A stretch of 30,376 nucleotides of DNA from Heterostelium multicystogenum (GCA_003667245.1 RCNN01000266.1:1-30376), one strand, 5' to 3'; shown: positions 8,514-20,716, counted from the stretch's first letter. Numbers and translations are program-made. Notes: generated by a model not told the origin, from the sequence alone.

Positions 8514-10778
8514 TCAATAATCATAATAATCATGTGTATATTGATTTTGGTCAATATCATATTCATAATTATTTGAACCTTCCTCTTGCAAAAGTAGTTT
8601 TTTAAGTTTGTTTGTATTAACAAATCCACCAATGAATCGAGAGGTCAATGCAAGTGTTTCATTTTTGTTAAATCTCCTAATATTTACATAATCGATTTGA
8701 AGTGAGACTAATATATTTGTAACAGTGATGGGCAACGACTCCAAAGGGTTGAAATCAAAAAAACTGTGGTGATACAATGAGACTAGTGATAGATGGTACA
8801 AAGACAGAGTTTGGTATTGCCTTTTTAAAGCTACCCCCAAACGAAATGGAAACCAATTTACTTGGTAATTTGGCAATAGGTTGGTTAAAGTCGAAGCCAA
8901 ATGAGAGTTGAGTAAGAGAATCTGGGAGAACTCCATCAATCTTTTGGTTAAAACCATCACCAAATAATATTCTCTCTAAAGAGTCCGGCAACACACCAGA
9001 TCTGATAGGCTGGTTGAAATTGGTACCAAAAGAGAGCTGAATCAGTCCCTGTGGTAGTGAACCTCTCTTTAGTGGACTATTAAAGTTATTACCGAAAACC
9101 AATGTCTTTAGGGATGCTGGCAATACTGATGGATGAATAGTCTGATCGAAATTTGATCCAAATGTCAGGGATGTAACCGAGTCCGGTAATTGATGAGCGT
9201 GCAGAGGTTGGTTAAATAACTCACCAAAACAGAGAGACTCTAGTGTGCTTGGTAATGATTTTGGAATTAAAGGTTGATTAAAATTCGATCCAAATTTGAT
9301 CTCTGTAGCTTTTGAAGGAATGGCATTTAATGGTAACGATTGATTGAAGTTATGACCAAAAGTAATGCTAACAACTGAGTCTGGAATATCAAATGGGTAG
9401 AGAGGTCGATTAAAATAATATCCAAATGTCAGATGGGTTGTCGTATCTGGGATTACATTGGCTATAGGTTGATCATAGTGAGAACCAAAAACTAGATGCT
9501 TGAGATTCGATGGCAGCGAGCCTGCCCCAAGATGTTGGTTGAATGACATTCCAAAAGTGAGATGTGTAGCCGATGGAATTGAGCCAGGAAGAATCTCTGT
9601 ATTATATTTGTCACCAAAATAGAGGTGAGTAATTGAATTTGGGAGGGTACCAATTTGAATGGTTTGATCGAAATAGTCAGAGATCTTCAAACTCTTGACA
9701 TTCGGAGGAATTACATTTGCCTGTATCGTACGGTTATAGTCCAAGCCTAGTTTCAATACTTGGATTGATGAAGGCAATGAATGTGGAAGTAATACTTTGT
9801 TGAACTTCAAACCTAAATCCAAAAGTGTCAACGTAGGTGGCAGTGCTCCTCTTTCAATGGTTTTATTAAAGTCATCACCCAACTCAAGAGTTTTCAATTT
9901 CTCAGGTAGATTGATCAACTGTTGATTAAACTTTGCTCCAAACACTAAATGATCTATAGATTCGGGTAGGTTCTTTGGCAATGATTGATTAAAGAAAGTT
10001 CCAAACTCCAAATATTTAAGGTTAATTGTTTCTGCAAATGCTTCACTGTCTATTTGCTGATTGAAATTGAAGCCAAACTCAAGGTGCAATAGAGAGGAAG
10101 GTAATACTCCAGCGTCAATCTGTCTGTTAAATGATATTCCAAATTTAAGAGTGGTCAAATATTTCGGTAGTGTGCCACTTTCAATATATTGATCAAATTC
10201 ATTTCCAAACGTTAACTCTGAAATTGAATCTGGCAAGTCATTTGGTAGAGGTTGATTGTATGAATTCCCAAATAATAGGTGAGTGACAGAGCTGGGTACG
10301 AATCCAGGCGGCAATCTTCGGTTGAAGCATAGCTCGAGGTGAACTACCGACTTTGGAATGACCAACTGACTGGGCAAACTTTGGTTGTCATCACTATCAT
10401 ACTCGTCATCTTCTGGATACTCTATTTTCAGATGAGTGAGCCAACTTGGGATAGTCGGCAGTGGCTGATCATCATATAGCTTGAGCCAAAGTGAAGTACA
10501 TATCTCCTGTCTAAACGATCCAATAACACCTTTGAAACTCTCAAAGTAATCAATAAAATCATAGAATCTACTTTGATTTAAAGGTCCAACTATCTGATGT
10601 CTATCATTATATAACTGTTTACATGTAAATATAAAGCAAATCTTATCAATATCGGAATCAAGAAACGATCTAAAAATAGGAACATCAAAATTTTAAATTA
10701 ATTAAATAATTTTCTTAACAAAAATATATAAACTACTATAACTTACAGTATATATTTTAATAATAAATGTGATAACAT
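8514..10778 (-). CDS. F-box / FNIP-repeat protein
   Basis: A tiny exon 1 (10747-10778) encodes MLSHLLLKYI. It is spliced over a 77-base intron (10670-10746, GTAAGT...TTTTTAG) to SFLDSDIDKICFIFTCKQ; together these form an F-box-like start. An acidic segment follows. Then from about 10330 to 8800 come some twenty ~22-residue FNIP/IP22 repeats of the form LP-S-hydrophobic-LxFGxxFNQPI. FNIP proteins form a large dictyostelid-expanded family whose repeats form an LRR-like solenoid; with an F-box they may act as substrate receptors of SCF ubiquitin ligases (inference). The main frame stops at 8755, but a 7-A run at 8757-8763 separates it from a frame that continues ESLPITVTNILVSLQIDYVN...TSRFIGGFVNTNKL to TAA at 8514. 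That tail resembles the usual FNIP C-terminus, so one extra base is likely. The corrected length is about 728 residues. Confidence 0.88.
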
Positions 10779-11520
10779 AACATTGTAATTTTAGAATTTT
10801 ATTATCTATAGAAATAAAATATATAAATAAAATATAATAATAATAACAATACCAATAATAATAATAATATAATAATAATAATAATAATATAATATAAAAT
10901 ATCAATCTAGAGATAATATTTGTTGTTGTAAACTATTTATTTATTATTATGGGTAAATGCTAATAACTAAAAAGCAATTAAGTTTATTTTTATTAAATTG
11001 TTGTGTTGTGGAAGATCGATGAGGTTTTAAAGAATCTCAAAATCAAAAAAATAAAAATAAAAAACAAAATCTATCAATTTTTTTAAATTATTTATTAAAT
11101 AAATTAAGGGTTTGGTTCCACCTAACAACTAACCGGTTGGAGATTGTCGTAGATGTGTAATTGTTGTATGTTGTTGTTGTTATAATTAAAAGAAAGATGC
11201 ATAATGAACGAATAATGGAATGAATGCTATTACTATTATCACCAGACCTTGGAATGAATGATTGAGAGCCAATTTGGCAAAAGTTGTAGGTGGGTTGGTT
11301 GTTAAATGCAGTTTGGTTTGGTTTAGTTATTGAAATGTATGATTATAATATGTTTACATTGTTTGTTTGTTTGTTGATTGATTTGTATATGTATGTTGTT
11401 GTTGTTATTATTATTATTATTCCTTATACTGGCATATTATAATGAAGGTGAAGTTGATGGTGTTTTGTTTTGGTTGTAAAAGGTAACTGGTTGGTTAAGG
11501 AATTGATTTGTTGGTTGTTT
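10779..11520. other. Intergenic low-complexity DNA
   Basis: ATA/AAT triplet tracts at about 10830-10900 lie upstream of the FNIP gene. TTG/TTA-rich sequence at about 11160-11520 is probably the 3' untranslated region of the GTPase gene. No coding signal. Confidence 0.5.
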
Positions 11521-12449
11521 TTATTTGGTTGGCTTCTTTTCATCTTTATCTTTCTTTCTAAACAGTCCCCAACTGAGTTTCTTTTCACCAGGGGCTGACT
11601 TTGAGGCTGAGCTAGAGGTCGAGGTGGTGGATGTAGTTGAACTGCTGGCGCTTGATGATGATTTTGATGAAGAGGTTGTGGATTTCGAAGTTGGTTTCTT
11701 GGTGTTGGTGGCTGCTGCAGGTGGAGTTTTGTTGAAAGCTGCTTTGATCGCTTGAGCAAAGATATCATTTACACCGCTACCAGTAAGTGCGGAACATTCG
11801 AAAAACTGTACGGCACCAATCTCCTTTGCCAATGCGATACCTTCGTCTCGTGAAATTGGTTCCTGCTGAACCTCTTGAAGCGAGGCCAATGTCTTCTTGT
11901 CCTCTCTCAAATCGGTCTTTGTGCCGACCAAGATAATAGGTGTTCCTGAATTGTTTTGGTTGATTTCCTTCAACCATTTATATTTAATATTATCTAAAGA
12001 ATCCCTCTTTACAACTGAATAACATATCAAAAATACATCGGTCTAAAATAAATTGAGCAAGGTTAGATTAACTGTTCAATCTTGTTGTTGTTGTTGTTGT
12101 CAGTTGTTGATGAAGAGATGATGACCTACTTGTGGATATGAAAGTGGTCTGAGATTATCGTAATCTTCTTGACCGGCAGTATCCCAAAGAACTAGATTTA
12201 CAGGCTTGTTATCGTACATTTCAAGACAATTAAAGTTATCAAATACAGTTGGAACATAATCTTTTGGGAATGCTTTTGTTGTATATAGAATGAGAAGTGA
12301 TGTCTAAATGAAATAAGTAAGAAGTGGCATCAGTCTACTGTTATCATTCGCTTTCTTCTCAATGTCTTCAAATTGATTTTGATTACCTTTCCAACAGCAC
12401 CATCTCCAACAACTACAACCTTGACTGTTTTCTTAATACCTGTTGCCAT
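11521..12449 (-). CDS. Rac/Rho-family small GTPase with Ser/Thr-rich tail, no CAAX
   Basis: Three exons on the minus strand (12387-12449, 12130-12303, 11521-12042) join in phase through GT-AG introns of 83 and 87 bases to give 252 residues. The P-loop GDGAVGKTS is split after K21 by intron 1. Further motifs are switch [10 protein letters not shown], switch II DTAGQED, G4 in the form GTKTDLRED (TKxD, the Rho-family type) and G5 ECSAL. The core resembles Rac proteins, which cycle between GDP and GTP to control actin. Helix 3 and the insert region carry [11 protein letters not shown]. After about residue 185 the protein has a low-complexity Ser/Thr/Ala tail ending in basic [20 protein letters not shown]. 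There is no C-terminal CAAX box in this frame or in the next frame, so prenylation is not expected; the basic tail may bind membranes instead. I cannot assign it to a named dictyostelid Rac. Confidence 0.9.
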
Positions 12450-14140
12450 GATATAATATATACTATTTATTATTTATTACTATTTTACTACTAAAACTAT
12501 TATTTGTATTTTTATTACTACTAATTCTATACTAAAGATAACTATCTATCTATAAAATTGATAAAGGTATGTGGGTCAGTTAATTGTTATTCGTAAAAAC
12601 TAATAAACTGTTACAGTAGAACACAATTTGATCGATCAAAACCAAACAAAAATAGGAGAACAACTACTATTATAGTTATATTGAGATATCTATATTTCTA
12701 TAGATGTGTTCTGCACTTTTGATTGTGAAATTGATGGCTAATGTTAATGTGATGTTAATATTGGCTTTGTTATGTTTGTTGATTTCCCCAAACTATATAT
12801 TTGATTTTGATGGATAGATTGTTTTGAATTGTGTTGTTATTGTTGTTGGTAGGTGGTTGGGTTTTTAATTTGTTTTAAATTTAGTTGATTCTCACTCGAT
12901 TCTGGTGATTTGATTTGATTTTAATGTGTTGCTATTATTATTATTATTATTATTATTATTAGGTTGGTTTGTTGTTATTTATAAATTTTTGATCGATCTT
13001 TTTTTTTTTTTTTTTTTTTGTTTTTAAATGTATTTATTTTTTATTAAACAAATATATGTTATTGAAATGTTGATTGTATAAGTAACTATACTAAATATAT
13101 GGGTCATGAATGAATGAATGATGTTTATAAAATCTTAAATTTGATATGCCAATCGTATCATTCATTTGCCCAAATATTATAGTTTTCCTCCTTACTTATA
13201 AGTACCAACAAAAACAATGATTATTGTTTATTATATTTGATCGTTGCCAGTGACTGGACTTGTTGATTTGGTTGATTGCTTGATTAGCTGATTGAAAGAT
13301 AGATATTACAATTTCTGAGACGGATGGTCTTATTTACTAACTATACTAATCTTATCTAAAATTAATTTAATCAATCACTTGATTTTTCAGTTACTACTAT
13401 TATTATTACTATGTCGTCACAAACAATTATTTCATATATTCCTTTCTTTCTTTCTTCTTCTTACAATAAATATATTATTTTATTATTATTATTACTACAA
13501 TGGTAGGTAGGGTTGGTTTCACCTTTTTTTGTTTTGTTTTGAAAAAATTCTATAAAAAACAAAAAAAGTAGTTAAATCAAGGTCAATTGGGTTTTGAAAA
13601 TTATTATTCAAAAAAATAAATATTATTCAAATAAAATCATGTTTTAAATAAAATAAAACTTTGTTTGGGGGTGAAGGTTTTTTGTTTTTTTGATTGAACA
13701 TTAATGCTGGACTCTGTTCCACTACCTTTCTGGTCATTCCACTCGAATTTCTCTTATTTACTGCAAACCAAAGGAAACACACACCAAACCAAACAGTTAC
13801 AAAAGGTTTCATAACAATTTGATCAATTTGTTTTATCTCGTATCTCAAAATTAATTTAATTTATAAACATTTGTGGATGGTTTGATCATTCCAGCAGGAT
13901 TATGTTTTTTTGATTTACACACAGAATGGAAATTGAATGGAACAACCTGCGGCCTGTTGGAACACATCCACCACAAGTTGTGTGTTTTTCGATGAAAACA
14001 ACAAAAAAATAGTGTTTGGGTTGTTTGTTTACTCACTTGATTAATTGTTATTATTTGATGGATACATGTATGTTTAATTGTTGATTGATTCGTTGTTGCT
14101 TGTTGTCACTAAAGAGATAATTATTGGATTTTATTTATTA
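12450..14140. other. Intergenic AT-rich region
   Basis: Upstream side of the GTPase gene and downstream side of the CS-SH3 gene. It holds a (TTA)n tract at about 12933-12961 and a T21 run at 12999-13019. Two open frames of ~60-70 codons on the minus strand (13627-13848, 13851-14036) have no family signature or signal peptide, and I regard them as chance. Confidence 0.5.
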
Positions 14141-15130
14141 TTATTTAGTTAATGTTTTAATGAAAAGATTACAGAATTCGTTGTGTTTAGCATTGTTGGT
14201 GTGTTCGATGGATGATTGTTCCTCTGGTAGTTTTGTGGAGGTGGTGCAAACAGAGACACCGAGAACACCTGGGACGATTAGAATCATGACACCACTATCA
14301 CCTGAAAGTCGTAGTACTTCATAGCGATTGGTTGTCTTGCTACATGATGGATCACAGGTCTTAAGTGTGGTCAATATGTTGTTGATGGTTGATTTGTTGT
14401 TACATAGTTTGTTGCTTGTCACCGGACTGAGTCCTTCACCGGCAATGGTTGCTGCAAGCTGTGCAATTTGAGATGGACTCATCTGGATAGAGTTGAGTTG
14501 ATAGTAAATGTCTAATATATCATCGGGTTGTTTAATCAAACTTGCGCTCTTCAAAAGATGGGCGGTGGTTACTTCATCGGAACTCTCTGACTTTTGTGAG
14601 AGATAACTTGACATGTCACAAGATACGTTTCCATTGACCAATTGTTGAAGTTTTTGTAAAATCTGTAATAGAATGAGAGTTAATTAAATGTCCAAGTTGT
14701 TGTTTGTTGTTGATATAGCACTTACAGTGGCAATTCTTCTAGCAGCATTTGGATAACTATTGAATAAAAGATGAGATTCAACTAAGTTTCCACCAATGCA
14801 GAATGGATTGTGTGCTTTCTTTTGAGCAGTGAATGGCTTATCAAATTTCGATTCTAATGGAACATCAGAGATGAATTTTGATATCTCTTCTTGTCCAATC
14901 TCTTCGCACAAAATACAATATATAAATGGCCATATCAGTTGGAATAATGGAATTTTGGTATTATGTGAAAGATTGTCATCATTGGACCAATGTTTACCAT
15001 CTACGCTTTGTGCATAAACTGATAAAAAGGAATTGGACAGTGCGGGATATTGGTGTTGGAAAGTTGATTCTGGTAGTTTGATTGAATCAACTTGGCTTGT
15101 GATCGAGACTAAATCCTTAAAGATTGATTC
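14141..15130 (-). other. Glutaminase-like (beta-lactamase-fold) domain, catalytically dead
   Basis: Domain within the CS-SH3 gene. Successive segments match the glutaminase order: LSVYAQSVDGKHWSNDDN (family: VSVCTVDGQRHSTGD), NTKIPLFQLIWPF (family: TKVPFCLQSCVKP), AHNPFCIGGN (family: PHNPMVNAGA), DILDIYYQLNSIQMSP (family: ILDFYFQLCSIEV), AATIAGEGLSPVT (family: ANGGFCPIT), LKTCDPS, and SGDSGVMILIVPGVLGVSV (family: KSGVAGGILLVVPNVMG). The catalytic Ser-x-x-Lys region contains neither Ser nor Lys, and the Asn after HNP is Ile. The enzyme hydrolyses glutamine to glutamate and ammonia in active homologues; this copy should not. A 63-base intron (14663-14725) splits the domain. Confidence 0.75.
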
Positions 15131-18100
15131 GATTGGTGATGATAATGATGAGGTGGGTGAGGTTCTTGGTGTAGTCTTTGGTGTTGATTTTGGTGTGGAC
15201 TTAGGTGAGATGGTTGGTATGCTTGCTTGTAGTGCTACTGGCTCATCGTGTTGTGGTTCAGGAGCACCAGTAGCAGGTTCATTAGGTGGTGATAGAGTAG
15301 TACTTTGTGCATCGGAAGGTGAAACTGGTACGGGTGATGTTGAATTGGGTGGGGATGTTGATGGTGTGGAGTTGACAGAAGAAAGTGGTTTTGGATCTCT
15401 TTTGGCAACGGGTGGGGGCTTTGGTCTTAGTGGTGCTGGTGATGTTGCAGGTGGTTGAGCGCTGTTTTCTTTTTCTGTCGATGATGTTGGTGGCTGAGCT
15501 GCTCTGGTTCTTAAAACCTTCATTAATTCTGGCTTTGATGTATCGATTCCACTTTCGTTGGGTGGTGAAGTTAGTTTAGTTGCACTATTATTGCGTTCGA
15601 GAGGAGCCAATGCAGGTGGTGCATCGTCGGATGACTCGGCAGGTTCTGATGGAGCAACTGCAGGTTTGGGTTTGGCAATTGGTTTTAACATTGGTTTAGT
15701 CACGATTCTTTCTCTATCTTCTTCGGAAAGCTGTGGAAGATTGGGTGGTGTAGCTGAAATACCTGCTGGTGAAGGGGATGGTGCTGAATTTGTCGAGGAC
15801 TCAGAGCTGCCCGATGTAGATGATGATGGGGCTGATCCTGCTGGTGAGGTTCTTGGTGGTGGCTTCTTCATGATAGGTACCTTGGGCTTCATAACAACTG
15901 CTGGTTTATCGGGTTGTGCCGATGGAGCTGAAGTTTTTTTCAACCAAATTATCGGTTGATGTATTTATATCTGCAAGTGGAGGAGGCATTTCACCTGATT
16001 GTGAGATGGGACTGACAGCACCACTGTTTGAAGCTGAACTGCTACCACTAGCAATAGCGGTGTTTGGTACACTGCCAGCCGATGCTGAGATTGGATTTCT
16101 TCTTGGTGCAAGAGGTGGTGGTGGTTTTTTTTCGATGGGTTGGCTTGCTGAAAGTGGATTTGGTGTTGGTTCCTCACCATCGCTGTGACTTCCACCATCA
16201 ATGTCTGCCAGAGGTGGTGGTGCACTGTCATCTGAATCCCTGAGTGGTCTTGGTGCTAGTGAATAGTATTGTGCTCTCATCTTCTCACGTTCTTCGCGCT
16301 CATCTGGTGGAAGTAAGTAGGATGCTCTTGATCTTGAAGGTGGTTTACGACCACGAGCAGCACCAGGTTTTCTAACATGCTCCAATTTGGGTGCATCTGA
16401 TTTAATCGATTGTAGAACTGTTTGAGCTTGCTGAGATTGAGATGGTTGTGGCTGTTGCTGTGGTGGAGAGTTTGGTTTTGGTGGCTGTTGCTTAGCTGGA
16501 GATGGTGCTTGCTCTTTCTTTGGTTCCTCTTTAATTTCTTCGACAAAAGTCTGTGAGAACCAACCTTGTCTACCACTTGCATTGGTTCCTTGCCACCAAC
16601 CACTTGCATCTTTGGATTGAATCGTAACTATTTCACCTACTTTCAAAGGTAATTCGCCTGGATTATCTGTTTCAAACTCGTACAATACGACTGCACGTAC
16701 TTTTCCATCTTTTCTTTCCTTCTTCAGTTGTATGAATCATATTGGCTACAGCTGTTATCTTTTTCAAAGGCTTCTTAAAAAGAGAAGTTAATCTGTTTTC
16801 TTTGTGGTCATCTTTTTGTTGAGATGGTGCTGGTTGTGCGCTACTCTTTGGTTGTTGTACTACTGCTTGTGCTGGTTGCTGAGCTTGTTGTTGAGCTGGT
16901 GGTTGTTGTTGCTGTGGCTGTGATGCTTGCTGTAAGTTTGACATAGAGTTTTGCTGTGTAAGGATTGGAGTAATGGGAGGTGGATTATCTGATTTTGTAG
17001 ACTCTTTGTCTGATGATACTGTAGAATAGGTTTCTGGCAACTGGTGGAGGCTTCTTCTTCATAGAAGGTTGTACAGCTATAAATTGTTGTTGAGGTTGTT
17101 GCTGCTGTTGAGGTTGCGATGGTGGAAGTGGAGTTATTGGCTGTATTGGAGGTGGAGCTGATTGTTGTTCATCATCGCTTCTCTCCTTTGAAAATGCTGC
17201 TGTCTTTCTGAGGAAAAGTTTATTTTTTAATTCGTCACCCATTACACTGATTCCCACTCTTTGCACTGATTGAGATATAATTTGCATGTAGAATTGATAT
17301 TTGTTTCAAGAAAAAACAAAATAAAGTGAGATTGAGATTATTAGTGGTGATCGATAGATGAGAATAATAACAACAATAATAACAATAGTAATTTGAAAAT
17401 AAACATATACAAAATAAATAAAGCAAGTGTTAGTACATCGAAATGTGTTTTGTTTTCTAATAAAAATCTTACCTGTATTGATTGGCTGTTGTGATTCTTC
17501 AAATTTAGTTAATTCAGTAGATGCTTCAACATCTATTAGGTAGGTTGGTAAGTTGTAAAGAGGTTATCAAGTTAGATTTAGTTAAATTTCTTTGTATATT
17601 TATTAAGATGTTATTATTGTCGTCAGAACAGTGTCTAGTGTGTGATAATGATGAATGTGAGTAAACGTAGATGTTATTGAAATAACTATAGATTAACTAA
17701 GAAATAATTGATATTTATCAATTTGATGATTGATAAGTTGCTAATTGTACACAAATATTTAACTTTAAATTAATCTAAGAGTAAGAGATAAGTATAGTTG
17801 TTTAAAACCTTAAAAAATAATAATAAAATAACAAATGAAAAATAAATGACCGTGATGAAAAATGGTGTAATTGCAGAGTATGCGATATGGTGTCAAGATT
17901 TAGATTTTTCTTCCTTCTATTGCGTTTGCAAAGATCTACCCACAGAACACAGAGTATCCAAAAAACAAGACCTGTTTTTACACCAAAGTTACATTTTTTT
18001 GTTTCGTTTTTTTCTTTGACACCATATGGTTGAATTTTCAGATTTGACTTTGTTGTTGATGATATTATGTTGTTGTTATTTGTTTTAATTAACTTACCTT

Positions 18101-18584
18101 CTGGTTCTTGGTAGTCATGTTCATAGTCTTCTACGAAATTACTTGGGAATACACCTGACATTTGTAGCTTGATTCCTTCCCACCAGCCACTTTCGTCTTT
18201 GGCTACTACTTGCAAAAGTTCGTTGGCATAGAGGGGTGCAAGTTCGCCTTCCTCCTCTGATGCACCACTTCCTACATAGTCAAAGAGTACACGTGCACGA
18301 GGAACTGAAGTTTCTGCGAAATCAGCTAGCAATGAGCTCCATTTGCCAGGTGTCTGTTTATCGAGATGAAGAGTTGCCTGATTGGCAGACTCTTTCAAAG
18401 TTACTTTGACGGACTTGCATGGTGCATAAAGAATACCATCGATATGTAAAACATAACCATCTACACCAGCTTGAAAAAGGGTGCCATCATTCAACTCTGC
18501 AATTACATCCTCACGACTGATTCGTGCAGGTGTTGAAAAAGTAATTACTACTGTATTATTTGATTGATGCCAAGTGTATAACAT
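14141..18584 (-). CDS. CS-SH3-SH3 protein with C-terminal glutaminase-like domain
   Basis: Four exons join in phase: 18098-18584, 17473-17532, 14726-17265, 14141-14662. Length is about 1200 residues. Residues 1-85 form a CS (p23/NudC-type) domain, starting YTWHQSNNTVVITF and ending DKQTPGKWSSLL. SH3-1 follows (RVLFDYVGSG...DESGWWEGIK...GVFPSNFVEDYE), then a Gln/Pro-rich linker. SH3-2 reads VVLYEFETDNPGELPLKVGE...SGWWQG, with an altered SQTF in place of PxNY. A long Pro/Ser-rich disordered stretch has PPPLAPRR- and KPPPVAKR-type SH3 ligand motifs. The last ~330 residues (15130-14141) align with glutaminase, but the active site is lost. The frame slips by one base near 17032-17041, 16700-16725 and 15933-15940 (T7). 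Each slip restores continuous homology or composition, so I read them as sequence errors. Probable role: cytosolic scaffold with a chaperone-like N-terminus and adaptor SH3 domains (inference). Confidence 0.85.
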
Positions 18585-20716
18585 TCTCTACTCTTTCAAA
18601 TACAACTAACTACATGTAAATTTGCCTTCAATAATATCCAACTTTCTGTAGTTGATTTTTTTTTGTTTCCAGATCTCCAGATCGATTCCAAATTTTTCTA
18701 AAGATCAAAATCAAAAAATATCCAAACCAAAATAATATCTAATTTATTTCAAAATCTAATTTTACTAATTTGTATTATAAATTTAAAGTTAATAATAGGT
18801 ATTTAAACTCCAGAGTTATTTATAATTAATGGGTATAGATTTGTAGGATCAATAATAAATATGATTGTAAAATATCAAATAAATAGGGAGATTTTGAAAT
18901 ACCAGTCGACCAAATTGATGGATTAAACTATAAATAAATAAATGAAACTGAAAGAATGAATTTTAATGAATTAAAAGAATATGAATGATATATAATTTAA
19001 AATATATATTTAGATGATTTTCAATACTTTATTAGTATTATTATGAATATTGTACATTAATAATGATATTATTATTATTATTATTGTTTTTTGTTTTTGA
19101 TGTTTTATATCTATCTCACTTTTCTTCTTTTTCTTTTTCATGTACTTGCTGTTCCTGTGTTCTTGTTCTACTTTTATCTATATTTATCTATCTCTATCTG
19201 TAGGTGGTGTCATATAGTATTGTAGTATGATGTGTCTGTGTGTAAATGTATTAATTATGTGTGGAAGTGAATTTAAGAACAACAACAACAATAAATATTT
19301 AGATCTACCTGTTTTAAACAACACTACTTCTCTTGTCTGGCACTCTATCGTTTTAAAATAATAATATATATAACAATACTACAACATTGAGTGAAAGATA
19401 TTTTTGGATTTGGATATGGGTTTGAGGTTTTGGTGGTGGTGTTGGTGGTTTATAGAATTATTCAATTGAATTGTGTTGTTGGTTTTGAGAGTGAATGTAA
19501 AATAAATTAATTTATTTAGTTACATTCATTTAGTTTATTACTATTGTGAATAGTAATAGTCCCTATTTGTATGTCTAATGCTTATTAATATTGTTGTTGG
19601 TGGTGTTATTGCACAATTGTTTAAAAGTGAAGCAGAGTAGGTGGAGTTATGAAATAGTGGTGGTAGAGGAACATAGAGTTTTGGGTCATTTAGTAAATGC
19701 TACTTAGAGCCATAGATGGCTGAGTCGCAATTGCAATATATTAAGCTTATTTGGTTTGTTTTGTTCATTGTCTGAATCATCACAGTTCAATTAACATTAC
19801 CTATTTTTATAAAAATACAATAAGTTACCAGTGTAGAATCTAATGTTGCTGCTATTCTGCTACTGCTGTTGTTATTATTATCTTGAGTAGTACAATGTTG
19901 TCAGTCTAATGTTTCTGTTTCTATTGGAGAGGAGGGTATATATCTAAGACAGATAATTTAAACAACTAAATATGTTCTTATTTTAAAAATACCAATATTA
20001 TTGAATATAGACAATTTGCAATGGATTTTTTGAAATTGAACACACCACAAAACCCCAATTACAAAAAAATCTTGTGACTCTATACTTTTTTTGTTTTTTA
20101 AATATAAATATTGTAAATTAAGTTGTATTATTTTGGGTTGAATGATGTAAAAATATTAACTTAATTAGATATAAATATAAAAGAAAAATAATTAAATATT
20201 AATACTATGTAATTTGATCAACTAAAAAAATTGAACAATACAATAGATAATGATTATCATCATATTGATTTTCATAAACTACACTAAGATATTTTTTATA
20301 ATACAAAAAAAAAATTTAAAAAAACCCAAATTCTTGACAATCCCACAAAAATTTGATGGATTTTGAAAAAACTAACCAGAAGTTCTAATAAAAGATGACA
20401 ATATAATGCAAACCCCCGAAAACTTATAATAAACTTTGTGGTTTAATCATAAGTTTATGTCCGAAGAGCCAAGTATTAAAAGAATAATAAGATGTTTGGT
20501 TATAAGAGAAATAATTCATTCCTAAGTCATATTTGTAAATCCATATTATAAGTAGTCCTACCATTTTTATTATTATCACCGTTAATTGGGAAAATGGGTA
20601 TTTGTAGAACCAAGTGATTCATGATGAACATTTTGAATTCAAAGTTTATAGTTAATTTATTTAATTAGACTAAACAAGAAATAAATAAATGTATTTTTCG
20701 ATCGGTTCGTTTTGTT
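18585..20716. other. Long intergenic AT-rich region
   Basis: About 2.1 kb between the 3' end of the galactokinase gene and the 5' end of the CS-SH3 gene, both on the minus strand. It contains TTA repeats (about 19068-19085), ACA repeats (about 19281-19291) and many short T and A runs, but no sustained open frame and no RNA gene I can recognise. It presumably holds the promoter of the CS-SH3 gene. Confidence 0.5.

Noticed and set aside
10702..10905. Hydrophobic Tyr/Leu-rich minus-strand open frame
   Set aside because: It comes from the ATA/AAT repeat. The true exon here is the 32-base FNIP exon in another frame.
12930..13019. (TTA)n and T21 tracts as CRISPR-like or mobile repeats
   Set aside because: Simple-sequence tracts typical of dictyostelid intergenic DNA, with no unit and spacer structure.
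13627..14036. Two adjacent minus-strand open frames of 60-73 codons
   Set aside because: No signal peptide, motif or splice logic linking them; composition fits chance in intergenic DNA.
15033..15959. Long plus-strand open frames (about 130-140 codons) opposite the CS-SH3 gene
   Set aside because: They are the antisense of Pro/Ser/Thr-rich coding sequence, have repetitive Val/Gly/Asp composition, and show no domain or signal.
16925..16945. Minus-strand near-match to the class I RNA motif (CTTACAGCAA)
   Set aside because: It lies in coding sequence (Asn-Leu-Gln-Gln-Ala) with no flanking stem; it shows how easily this motif occurs by chance.
15933..17041. Programmed ribosomal frameshifting in the CS-SH3 gene
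   Set aside because: Three unrelated slip sites, no shared slippery heptamer with a downstream structure, and similar slips in unrelated genes make sequence error more likely.
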